Below, piece by piece: positions 8,752 through 18,067 of a DNA stretch of 64,000 nucleotides. Made by a program: the position numbers and the translations under genes. How positions within the stretch are numbered: the first letter of the stretch is position 1; each line of letters begins with the position of its first letter. Below the pieces are notes generated by a model. It saw nothing but the letters and a program-made list of their open reading frames with translations, was not told the DNA's origin and ran no database searches. The stretch is from contig JACKHV010000008.1 in the NCBI GenBank assembly GCA_020638835.1, positions 61,098 through 125,097 on the forward strand, in the 5' to 3' direction. This DNA is from Planctomycetota bacterium (lineage in GTDB: Bacteria; Planctomycetota; UBA1135; GCA-002686595).

Positions 8752-8850
8752 AGTACGGTACCGCGTTCGTTTTTCCTAAATAGCGGCGGCCGACGCTGCG
8801 CGCCGGCCGCCGCTATTTAGGAAAAACGAACGCGGTACCGTACTTCACTC
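8746..8850. repeat. Long palindrome, copy 2 (51-bp arms, one mismatch, 3-nt loop)
   Basis: 8746-8796 pairs with 8800-8850 around loop TGC (8797-8799), with a single mismatch (8793 against 8803). The core 8752-8846 matches copy 1 except for three positions. Two of these three (GGAGG/CCTCC changed to GGCGG/CCGCC) preserve pairing. The palindrome includes the stop codon of the preceding gene (8749-8751) and ends 6 bp before the psd start codon. Both copies have TGC as plus-strand loop, so they are in the same orientation. Confidence 0.95.
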
Positions 8851-8856
8851 ACCATC

Positions 8857-9660
8857 ATGTCGGCCATGCGAACTCCCCTGCGCATGGCGCTCTCCAAGCT
8901 CGTCGGCTGGACCGCCGACCGCAAGCTGCCCGGCGCGTTGCGCGCGCCCGCCTACAAGACCTACGCGAAGCTGACCGGCGCGTCGCTCGCGGAGTCGCGC
9001 GGGCCGCTCGACATCTACCCGAGCCTCGGCGCCTTCTTCGTCCGTCACCTCAATGCCGGCGCACGACCGATCGAAGCCGACCCGACGAAGCTCCCCTCGC
9101 CCGTCGACGGCACCTTCCAGTCGATCACGCCCGTCACGAACGGCACGGTGCTGCAAGCCAAGGGCAAGCCGTACACCGTGCGCGAACTGCTCGGCGACGT
9201 CGGTGCGGACGTCGACCTCGAGGGCGGACACCAGTGGACGATCTACCTCTCGCCGCGCGACTACCACCGCATCCACGCGCCGGAGACCTGCGAGCTGACC
9301 GAAGCGCGTTGGATCCCCGGCGCGCGCTGGTCGGTGCAACCGTGGGTGCTGAACTGGTTGAAGGTGCTGCCGGTCAACGAGCGCTTCCCGCTGCGCCTCG
9401 AGACCGACCGCGGCCCGCTGTTCCTCGTGCTCGTCGGCGCGCTGAACGTCGGACGCATGCGCGTGCTCGGACTCGATCCGCGCCACGCGGGTCCCGTGCG
9501 TCCGGCGCTGCCGTTCGCGCGCGGTGCGGAACTCGCGCGCTTCGAGATGGGTTCGACGATCGTGCTGCTCTCGCCGAAGGGCGTCTGGAAGCCGACGGCG
9601 AACTGCGTGCCGGGGCGGACGGTCAAGCTCGGCGAAGCGATCGCGGAGCTCGCGGAGTGA
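8857..9660 (+). CDS. psd: Phosphatidylserine decarboxylase
   Basis: The 267-aa proenzyme carries the autocleavage motif as MGST (Ser233, where the pyruvoyl group forms) in RFEMGSTIVLL, which corresponds to the LGST motif. It also has the charge-relay residues Asp84 (SPVDGTF) and His137/His140 (DYHRIHAP). It converts phosphatidylserine to phosphatidylethanolamine at the membrane. The length fits the prokaryotic type I form. An ATG at 8866 is an alternative start. Its stop overlaps the start of the next gene (TGATG), and the 3' arm of palindrome 2 sits directly upstream. Confidence 0.95.
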   Translation: MSAMRTPLRMALSKLVGWTADRKLPGALRAPAYKTYAKLTGASLAESRGPLDIYPSLGAFFVRHLNAGARPIEADPTKLPSPVDGTFQSITPVTNGTVLQAKGKPYTVRELLGDVGADVDLEGGHQWTIYLSPRDYHRIHAPETCELTEARWIPGARWSVQPWVLNWLKVLPVNERFPLRLETDRGPLFLVLVGALNVGRMRVLGLDPRHAGPVRPALPFARGAELARFEMGSTIVLLSPKGVWKPTANCVPGRTVKLGEAIAELAE

Positions 9661-10265
9661 TGGACCGCGCGAAGTTGCTGCGCCTCGCGCGGCTCTCGAC
9701 GGCGATCGTGCTCGGCGAGTGGGACGTGATGCGCGAAGTGCGCGAAGCGGCGCCCGACGGCGAACCCGATCGCGCGTGGCGCGAAGCCGTCCTGCAGACA
9801 CACCTCTTCGGCGGCTTCCCGCGACTCGTCGAGGCCTACGGTCACCTCGCGGCCTGCGGCGGGCTCGGCGCGGCGGCGGCGGATGAGCACGAAGCGAGCG
9901 GGTCGACCGAGCGCGGCGCGCAGCTCTTCGACCGCATCTACGGCGAGGGTGCCGAACCGGTGCGTGCGATGCTCGGCGAGCACTCGGCCGACTACGCGGC
10001 GATGATCGCGGAGCACGCGTACGGCCGCGTGTTGTCGCGGCCGGGCCTCGACGCGGCGACGCGCGAGCTGCTCGCCTCGTGCGCGCTCGCGGCGCTCGGG
10101 CAGGAACGGCAGCTCGCCAGTCACGCGCGCGGTGCGCTGCGCTGCGGTGCGCGCTTCGACGCGCTCGAGGACTGCCTCGACGCCGTGCGCGACCTGATGT
10201 CGAGCGAGCGACACGAGCGCGCGCTGCGCATCGCCGAGCGCTTCCGGGCCGGCGACCGCGCCTGA
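9660..10265 (+). CDS. Carboxymuconolactone decarboxylase (CMD) family protein
   Basis: The 201-aa protein has a C-terminal CMD-like helical segment (TRELLASCALAALGQERQLA, then SHARGALRCGA) with the typical Ala-rich helix, Gln-Leu and His-x2-Gly-Ala pattern. The N-terminal half holds FGGFPRLVEAYGHL, also seen in the family. Members are decarboxylases or AhpD-like disulfide reductases; only one Cys (ASCAL) lies in the segment, so the AhpD CxxC pair is absent. It overlaps psd by one base and is probably translated with it. The substrate is unknown. Confidence 0.8.
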   Translation: MDRAKLLRLARLSTAIVLGEWDVMREVREAAPDGEPDRAWREAVLQTHLFGGFPRLVEAYGHLAACGGLGAAAADEHEASGSTERGAQLFDRIYGEGAEPVRAMLGEHSADYAAMIAEHAYGRVLSRPGLDAATRELLASCALAALGQERQLASHARGALRCGARFDALEDCLDAVRDLMSSERHERALRIAERFRAGDRA

Positions 10266-10271
10266 GGCGTC

Positions 10272-10290
10272 CCGCGCGTCGCTCGCGCGG
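10272..10290 (+). terminator. Hairpin after the psd-CMD pair
   Basis: 10272-10278 (ccgcgcg) pairs with 10284-10290 (cgcgcgg) around a 5-nt loop, 7 nt after the stop codon. It has no T-tract. It may end or stabilise the psd transcript. Confidence 0.35.
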
Positions 10291-10397
10291 ATCGGAGTGG
10301 CCGCGCGACTTTCTCGCGATCGACCGCGAACCGCGCCGGCGTGGCCCGGTCTTCCCGTGTGTCGCGGCCACGAGCACGGCCGCGGCGGGTAGACCCG

Positions 10398-10664
10398 ATG
10401 ATCTCCACGCCCACGACGAACTCCGCACACCTCCACTCGTCTCGGCGCGCAACACGGCGCACGAGACGCGCGCTGTTCGTCCTGCTGGTGATCGTCGGGT
10501 CGCTCGTCGCCGCCGCGGGCTCGGGACTGTGGCTCGCGGTCGGTGCGGCGCGCGCGATGGCGGTCCCGAACGCGGCGCAACTGCGCGCCGTCGCCGAATC
10601 GCGCGCGGCCGCGCCCGACCGCGAGCCCGCTCCGACCCGGCGCGAACCGCGCACCACCGACTGA
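10398..10664 (+). CDS. Small single-pass membrane protein, unknown
   Basis: The 88-aa product has an Arg-rich N-terminal stretch (SRRATRRTRR) followed by a clear transmembrane helix (ALFVLLVIVGSLVAAAGSGL), then a short soluble tail rich in Arg, Pro and Glu. No family is recognised. The positive-inside rule puts the N-terminus in the cytoplasm. The downstream UUCG-capped hairpin suggests a real transcript end. Confidence is moderate because the gene is short. Confidence 0.5.
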   Translation: MISTPTTNSAHLHSSRRATRRTRRALFVLLVIVGSLVAAAGSGLWLAVGAARAMAVPNAAQLRAVAESRAAAPDREPAPTRREPRTTD

Positions 10665-10676
10665 TCTCCTGATGGC

Positions 10677-10704
10677 GCCGGGGGGAGCTTCGGCTCCTCC
10701 CGGC
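10677..10704 (+). terminator. UUCG-tetraloop hairpin terminator
   Basis: 10677-10688 pairs with 10693-10704 (12-bp stem, one mismatched pair) closed by the very stable loop C-TTCG-G (10689-10692). It lies 12 nt past the stop of the small membrane protein and before the lipoprotein start. A weak T-containing tail (attcctcc) follows. Confidence 0.6.
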
Positions 10705-10723
10705 ATTCCTCCCCCGCACGACG

Positions 10724-11212
10724 ATGAACGACTCCACGCTCCGGGCGACGACGCTCGCCGCGCTCGCGCTCGCGGGCTGCTCCGCCGCTTGCTCCAGCAC
10801 GCCCCGGGCCGATCGCGGTCTGACGGTGCTGCGCTCCGAACACCTCGAGGTGAAGAGCCTCCCGCCGCGCGCCGAAGCGGACGACGCGACGGTCCTCCCG
10901 CTGCTGCACGTCGCGTGCGCGCCGGGCGACCGGCTGCTCGCGCTCGAAGTGGTCATCTGGGACGACGTGGACGGCAACGGCCGGCGTTCCCCCGCCGAAG
11001 CGTGCGACCGGTGGGCGATGCCCAGCGGCGAGTCGCGTGCCGAGTCGATGGAATGGCGCGGCATGCGACTGCCGCCCGGCGACGCGTTGCGCGCGGAATT
11101 GGACGCGACGCTCGAACGTCACGGGCGCTTCGAAGGCACTTGGCGCGTCAGCGTGCCGGAGGAACGGCAGCGCTCGCGCTACGGAATCAGCGACGATCGC
11201 CCTCGACGGTGA
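10724..11212 (+). CDS. Predicted lipoprotein, unknown function
   Basis: The 162-aa product has a classical lipobox (LALAGC, Cys19) after a short hydrophobic signal, so it is probably lipidated and tethered to a membrane. The remainder (LLALEVVIWDDVDGNGRRSP) shows a beta-strand pattern and an acidic DVDGNG loop that could bind calcium. No family is recognised. The last 26 bases overlap the 3' end of the convergent kinase gene. Confidence 0.75.
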   Translation: MNDSTLRATTLAALALAGCSAACSSTPRADRGLTVLRSEHLEVKSLPPRAEADDATVLPLLHVACAPGDRLLALEVVIWDDVDGNGRRSPAEACDRWAMPSGESRAESMEWRGMRLPPGDALRAELDATLERHGRFEGTWRVSVPEERQRSRYGISDDRPRR

Positions 11213-14200
11213 CGTCGAGCAGCCGCACGGGCACGCGCGAACGCAGCGAGAGGCTGGTGCTGCGTGGGCCGCCGACTGGCGATCGACGCTCCGCGGTCGT
11301 GACGCGCGCGCCGTCGAGTCGGACCTCGACGGTGCCGCGCGCGGGGTTCAAGCGCAGGCGCAGGACGTGGTCCCCGCCCTCGCGCCAACCGCTGAAAGCG
11401 ACGCCTTCGGACCGCACGCGCTCGACGACGTCCTGCAAGCCGTTCGTGTCGACGAGACAACGCGCGGGTTCGCCGACGCGTTCGCCGACGAAGGCCGCGT
11501 GGAAGCCGAGCGCGGAGACGACCATCAAGTCGGGCGGCGAACCCTCCGGTTGCGCGAAGTGCACGTCCAGCACGACCACGCCCTCGTCGACGACGAACGG
11601 GTTGCGCAGCAACAAGGTCGGCGCGGCGCGGGTCACCAGTTCGTCGTCGTCGGCCAGCGGACCGCCGATCCAACCCGGCGCGCCGTCGTCGAACCAGGTG
11701 CCGCGGTCCCACTCGCCGGCTTCGGCGCCCTCGAAGGTCCAGCTCATGCGCACGCGCCCGAAGGACGGGAAGTCCACCTCGTCGGGGCGGAAGACGCGCA
11801 GGAAGTCCTCGCGCGCCGACGGCTCGTAGCCCTTGCGGAGCTCGCGGCGCATCTGCCGCAGCTTCTCCGACTGCACGGACGAGAGGGCCCCGCCCTTCAG
11901 CTCGCTGTGCAGGCGCAGCAGCTTGTCGATGCGGCGAAGCAAGTTGCGGGGATCCCCCCCGCGTCCGGTCGCGTCGACCAGCGACTCGTACTCGCGCTCG
12001 GCCCAGTCGCGGCGCGAGTCGAGCGCTTCCTGCGCCGCACCCTGCGCCGCTTCGAGGCGCAGGCGCAGCTCGTAGGCGAGCAGCGACTCGTCCGCGGCGC
12101 CGGCCGCCTCGAGCGCCTGCGCGGCGCGGTCGTAGTCGCCCTCGTGGTAGCAGAGCAGCGCGCGGCCGAGCAGGTCCTCCAGCCCGGCGGGCGGTCCGAC
12201 GACGCCTTCGAGCGCGCGCGCGTCGAGCAGCTGCCCGCCCGGTCCGTCGGGCGCACCCGTCAAGCGGAAGCGCGTGGTCCGCCCCGTCGACAGCTCGAGC
12301 GTGAATCCCTCGCGCAGCGGATCCCCCACGACGCGCAGCGTGCCTTGGTACGCAACGCGCTCGACGCGCAGCTGCAGCGCTTCGCCGTGCGCGTCGCGCA
12401 GTGCGGTCGCGACGCGGTCGAGGTAGGCTCCCAGCAGCGACGCTTCGCGCACGCGGAGCTCGATCTCGTTGCGCACGGGCACCAGTGCGGGATCGTCGAG
12501 CCGTGCGAGCCACGAGCGCTCGACTTCGCCGTAGCGGCGCTCGCGCAGCAGCAGCTTCGCGGCGGATTCGAGCTCGTCGAGCCGCGCGAGCGCCTCGGTC
12601 TCGAGCAGGCTCGCCTCCAGGTCCTCGAGCTCGGCGCTGCGCAGCTCCAGCACCTCGGCGGCGCGCGAGACGGTGTCCCGCGGAACGGCGTCCGGATCCA
12701 AGCCGCGCGACTCGAACTCGGCGAGCAGGGCCGAGCGGAAGCTCTCCGACACCGCGCGCAGCTCGCGCGCCTCGAGCCGCCGGCGGGCGGAGCGCGCGCG
12801 GTCCTCGACTTCGCGGCGCAGCTCGTCGTCGAGCTTCCAGTACTCGTTGCGCAGCACCTCGGCGCGCTTCGCGTTCGAGGCCAGGAAGTCCGCGCCGAGC
12901 ACGGCGGCGCGCTCGGAGCTGATGCCGCGCAGGTCGACGCCGGCCCGGCGCAGGTGTTCCGCAAGCGGCGCCTCGAGCAGGTCGAACACCGACCGCCAGT
13001 CACCTGCCGTCCGGTCCTCGGCGAGCTCTCGCGCCAGTGCGCCGACGCGGTAGCCGTCGAGCGCGAGCTCGACCTGCCGCTCGGCAGAGTCCCGCGCCGC
13101 GCTCAGCTCCTGCTCGCGCGCGGCAAGCCACTGCTGGTACTCCTGGCGCTGACGGTCCGGCAAGGTCGTGACGAGGAAGCCCGTCGCGATCGCGAGCTCC
13201 GAGCGCGCGCCCTCGTCGAGGAACTCGCGCGCCGAGGTGAAGTCGCGCGCCTCGATCCAGTCTCGCAGGCTCTGTTCGCCGCCGCGCTTGAGCACGAACA
13301 ACGCCTCGTCGAAGCGGCCGTGCCACTCGACGCGCAGCGCGTCCCAGCGTGCTTGCTGGTTCGGAGGCACCATGCGGCCGAGTTCGTCGAGCTCGACGTA
13401 GGCCTGCTCGAGGTCGAGCTTGCCCTCGTGGAACTCGATCTCGAGGCGCTCGAGCGGAGCCCACGACTCCTGCACCACTTCGGACGTCGAGTCGACCCGC
13501 TCCGTGTTCGAGTTCCACGGCGACCACCAGACGAGCGCCGCGCCGAGCAGGACGAAGCCCGCGGCCGTCGCGACGACGCGGTAGCGCGCGTGCCGACGTC
13601 GATCGGACTCGAGCGGCTCGAGCTGCCCGCGCTTGACGGCGGGTGCCTTGCGCTTGCGCACGCGCAGCAGGTCCTGCTTCAGCTCGTCCGCGGTGAAGTA
13701 GCGCTTGTCCATCTGACGCGACAGACACTTGCGGAGCACGAGACACAGACCGCTCGACAGGTCGGGGCGCACCTCGGCGGGATCCGGGATCGGTTCGTAG
13801 AGCACCGCCGAGAGGATCTCCGCCGCGCTGCTGCCGGAGAACGGCGGCTGTCCCGTGACGACGTGGAAGAGCGTGGCACCGAGCGACCACAAGTCGCTGC
13901 GCACGTCGGTGAGCGAGGGATCGCGCGCCTGTTCCGGCGAGATGTAGTGCGGTGTGCCGAGCGTCGCGCCGGTCCGCGTCAGCAGCGGGTCTTCTTCGAC
14001 GCGCGCCAGGCCGAGGTCGACGATGCGCGGACGGCCGCTGTGCTCGATCAGGATGTTCGCTGGTTTGATGTCGCGGTGCACCACGCCGCGTTCCGCCGCG
14101 TGTTGCAGCGCGTCGCAGAGCGGGATGAAGAGCTCGAGCGCCGCGCGTTCGGAGAGGCGCCCGCCGTGCTCGAGCTGCTCCGCGAGCGAGCGCCCTTCGA

Positions 14201-14495
14201 CGAGTTCCATCGCGAACCACCACGCGTTGCCGACGTGCCCCATGTCGATCGCCGAGACGATGTTGGGGTGCGAGAGGCGCGCGGCGGTGCGCGCTTCGCG
14301 CTGCAGGCGCTGTACGGCGCGCGTGCTGGAGAGCGCGGACGCGTGCAGCACCTTGAGCGCGACGACGCGGTTCATCGAGAGCTGCCGCGCGCGGTACACG
14401 ACGCCCGACGCGCCGCGGCCGAGCACTTCCCCCAGCTCGTAGCCGGCGATCTCCGGCGGCGAGTCGTCGTGCCGCGCGACGAAGTCGGGCTTCAT
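11187..14495 (-). CDS. Hanks-type Ser/Thr protein kinase with membrane anchor and large extracytoplasmic region
   Basis: This 1102-aa protein has a kinase domain at about residues 19-280: glycine loop GRGASGVV, Lys48 in VVALKVL, catalytic HRDIKPANIL (Asp142), DLG at 160-162 in place of the usual DFG, and SPE in YISPEQA. A single transmembrane helix (about 305-325, AAGFVLLGAALVWW) follows. A long coiled-coil/TPR-like stretch comes next, and the C-terminal ~190 residues form a beta-rich LamG/DUF1080-like fold (MSWTFEGAEAGEWDRGTWF). The layout suggests an outside sensor driving an inside kinase. It lies 116 bp downstream of the FHA-sigma54 activator gene on the same strand; FHA domains bind phosphothreonine, so that activator is a plausible partner (inference). 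Confidence 0.93.
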   Translation of the reverse strand: MKPDFVARHDDSPPEIAGYELGEVLGRGASGVVYRARQLSMNRVVALKVLHASALSSTRAVQRLQREARTAARLSHPNIVSAIDMGHVGNAWWFAMELVEGRSLAEQLEHGGRLSERAALELFIPLCDALQHAAERGVVHRDIKPANILIEHSGRPRIVDLGLARVEEDPLLTRTGATLGTPHYISPEQARDPSLTDVRSDLWSLGATLFHVVTGQPPFSGSSAAEILSAVLYEPIPDPAEVRPDLSSGLCLVLRKCLSRQMDKRYFTADELKQDLLRVRKRKAPAVKRGQLEPLESDRRRHARYRVVATAAGFVLLGAALVWWSPWNSNTERVDSTSEVVQESWAPLERLEIEFHEGKLDLEQAYVELDELGRMVPPNQQARWDALRVEWHGRFDEALFVLKRGGEQSLRDWIEARDFTSAREFLDEGARSELAIATGFLVTTLPDRQRQEYQQWLAAREQELSAARDSAERQVELALDGYRVGALARELAEDRTAGDWRSVFDLLEAPLAEHLRRAGVDLRGISSERAAVLGADFLASNAKRAEVLRNEYWKLDDELRREVEDRARSARRRLEARELRAVSESFRSALLAEFESRGLDPDAVPRDTVSRAAEVLELRSAELEDLEASLLETEALARLDELESAAKLLLRERRYGEVERSWLARLDDPALVPVRNEIELRVREASLLGAYLDRVATALRDAHGEALQLRVERVAYQGTLRVVGDPLREGFTLELSTGRTTRFRLTGAPDGPGGQLLDARALEGVVGPPAGLEDLLGRALLCYHEGDYDRAAQALEAAGAADESLLAYELRLRLEAAQGAAQEALDSRRDWAEREYESLVDATGRGGDPRNLLRRIDKLLRLHSELKGGALSSVQSEKLRQMRRELRKGYEPSAREDFLRVFRPDEVDFPSFGRVRMSWTFEGAEAGEWDRGTWFDDGAPGWIGGPLADDDELVTRAAPTLLLRNPFVVDEGVVVLDVHFAQPEGSPPDLMVVSALGFHAAFVGERVGEPARCLVDTNGLQDVVERVRSEGVAFSGWREGGDHVLRLRLNPARGTVEVRLDGARVTTAERRSPVGGPRSTSLSLRSRVPVRLLDVTVEGDRR

Positions 14496-14611
14496 CGGAC
14501 GCCTCCTCCCGCGGGAGCGGCGCGCATCGCGCGGCGGCGCGAGCCATGGATCTCGTTCGAGGACTTCAAGGTGGCGGCCGAACTCCGGCCGAGCCGGCGA
14601 TCATAGAGCGG

Positions 14612-16672
<2,061 letters not shown>

Positions 16673-16782
16673 GAGCAGGTCAGAGGGGCCCGAGGGAGGC
16701 GTTTCGTGCAGAATCGCACAGGCTTCTCGAACTACTCTTCGCCCGACGTTCGGTAACCGCACACCCTCGACATGCGCCGAGA

Positions 16783-17223
16783 ATGAGCCACAAAGCCTGG
16801 TACCACAAGGGGTTGCGCTTCGAGTGCACGCAGTGCGGCAACTGCTGCACGAGCCACGGGGAGTACGCCTACGTCTACCTGGCCGAGGCCGACGTGGTCG
16901 CGATCGCGGGCCACCTGGGCCTCGCGCGGCGCGAGTTCCTCGAGCGCTGGTGCCGGCAGGACGAGGGCTACACGATCCTGCACATGGACGCGCCGCAGTG
17001 CCCCTTCCTGACCGAGGACCGCCGCTGCTCGATCTACCCCGTGCGCCCGCGCCAGTGCGCGACCTGGCCGTTCTGGGAGGACAACCTGGAGCGGGAGCGC
17101 TGGGAGGGGCCGGTCAAGGACTGCTGCCCGGGGATCGGGAAGGGCGAGCTGCGCTCCGCCGAGGAGGTCGAGCGCATCGCCCGCGAGACCGAGGACTGGT
17201 ACGCCGACACCCCCGAGTGGTGA
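16783..17223 (+). CDS. YkgJ-family cysteine cluster (CxxCxxCC) protein
   Basis: The 146-aa protein carries the family signature ECTQCGNCCTSHG near residue 14, followed by CPFLTEDRRCSIYPVRPRQC and a late CC pair (KDCCPG). The eight or so cysteines form a zinc- or iron-sulfur-binding cluster. The biochemical role of these proteins is not settled. The ATG at 16783 puts the cluster at the expected distance from the N-terminus. The gene converges with the enoyl-CoA hydratase gene with only 12 bp between stops. Confidence 0.9.
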   Translation: MSHKAWYHKGLRFECTQCGNCCTSHGEYAYVYLAEADVVAIAGHLGLARREFLERWCRQDEGYTILHMDAPQCPFLTEDRRCSIYPVRPRQCATWPFWEDNLERERWEGPVKDCCPGIGKGELRSAEEVERIARETEDWYADTPEW

Positions 17224-17235
17224 TGCCGCGCGTGC

Positions 17236-18057
17236 TCAGGCGCCCTTGAACTCGGGCTTGCGCTTCTCGGCGAAGGCGGCGAGCGCCTCGAGGCGGTCGT
17301 CGGTCGTGAGCGTGCGCTCGTAGCAGCGCGCTTCGACCTCGAGGCCCTGCGAGATCGGCAGCTCGGCGCCCTCGTCGATCGCGGCCTTCGCGGCGCGCAC
17401 GGCGACCGGACCGTTGCCGGCGATCTGGTTCGCGACCTCCAGGGCGACGCGCACCAGTTCCGCGCGCGGCGCGACGCGGTTCACGAGCCCCATGCGCTCC
17501 GCCTCGTCGGCGTCGAGGCGCCGCCCGGTCAGGATCAGGTCCTTCGCACGCGACTTGCCGATCAAGCGCGGCAGGCGCTGCGTGCCGCCGGCGCCGGGGA
17601 TGATCGCGAGCGAGACCTCGGTCAGTCCGAAGCGCGCGTCGCTCGCCGCAACGCGCAAGTCGCACGACAGCATCAGCTCGGTCCCGCCGCCGAAGGCGAA
17701 GCCCTGCACCACGGCGATCGTCGGCTGCGGCATCGCCTCGACGTCGTCCATCAGCCCGCGGATGTTCTTGACGAAGTGCGGCACGCGGTCCGCCGGCATC
17801 GTCTTGCGCTCCTTCAGGTCCGCACCGGCGCAGAACGCCTTCTCGCCGGAACCCGTGATCAGGATGCAGCGGATCGAGAGGTCCTCGCGCAGTTCCTCGA
17901 GCAAGGTGCGGAAGCGGCGCAGGGTCGGGAAGGAGAGGCAGTTCATCACCTCCGGTCGCTCGATCGTCAGCCAGACGATGTCGCCTTCGCGGCGGCAAGT
18001 GACGAGTTCGGGCTGGTCGGGGACGTCGGAGGGGAAGTGGTCGGCGGCGCGTGTCAT
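17236..18057 (-). CDS. Enoyl-CoA hydratase/isomerase, methylglutaconyl-CoA hydratase-like
   Basis: The 273-aa crotonase-fold protein has the oxyanion-hole motifs FCAGADLKERKTM and GFAFGGGTELMLSCDLRVA, and the C-terminal EKRKPEFKG. The ADLKERK sequence and overall spacing are typical of AUH/LiuC-type 3-methylglutaconyl-CoA hydratases of leucine degradation. The catalytic Glu positions in GGGTEL and in GLTEVSLAIIPG are both present. No other leucine-degradation genes adjoin, so the exact substrate is inferred. It starts 10 bp upstream of the glycosyltransferase gene's stop on the same strand. Confidence 0.9.
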   Translation of the reverse strand: MTRAADHFPSDVPDQPELVTCRREGDIVWLTIERPEVMNCLSFPTLRRFRTLLEELREDLSIRCILITGSGEKAFCAGADLKERKTMPADRVPHFVKNIRGLMDDVEAMPQPTIAVVQGFAFGGGTELMLSCDLRVAASDARFGLTEVSLAIIPGAGGTQRLPRLIGKSRAKDLILTGRRLDADEAERMGLVNRVAPRAELVRVALEVANQIAGNGPVAVRAAKAAIDEGAELPISQGLEVEARCYERTLTTDDRLEALAAFAEKRKPEFKGA

Positions 18058-18067
18058 GCGGCGAACC

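Noticed and set aside
6723..8850. Insertion sequence with the palindromes as terminal inverted repeats
   Set aside because: The enclosed gene encodes a secreted carboxypeptidase-regulatory-like protein, not a transposase. No DDE, HUH or serine-recombinase motif is present, and each end is itself a full hairpin.
11037..14606. A continuous 1189-codon open frame on the plus strand
   Set aside because: It lies antisense to the Hanks kinase gene, has low-complexity Ala/Arg/Val composition and no domain motifs. High third-position GC opens such frames; the kinase frame has all catalytic motifs.
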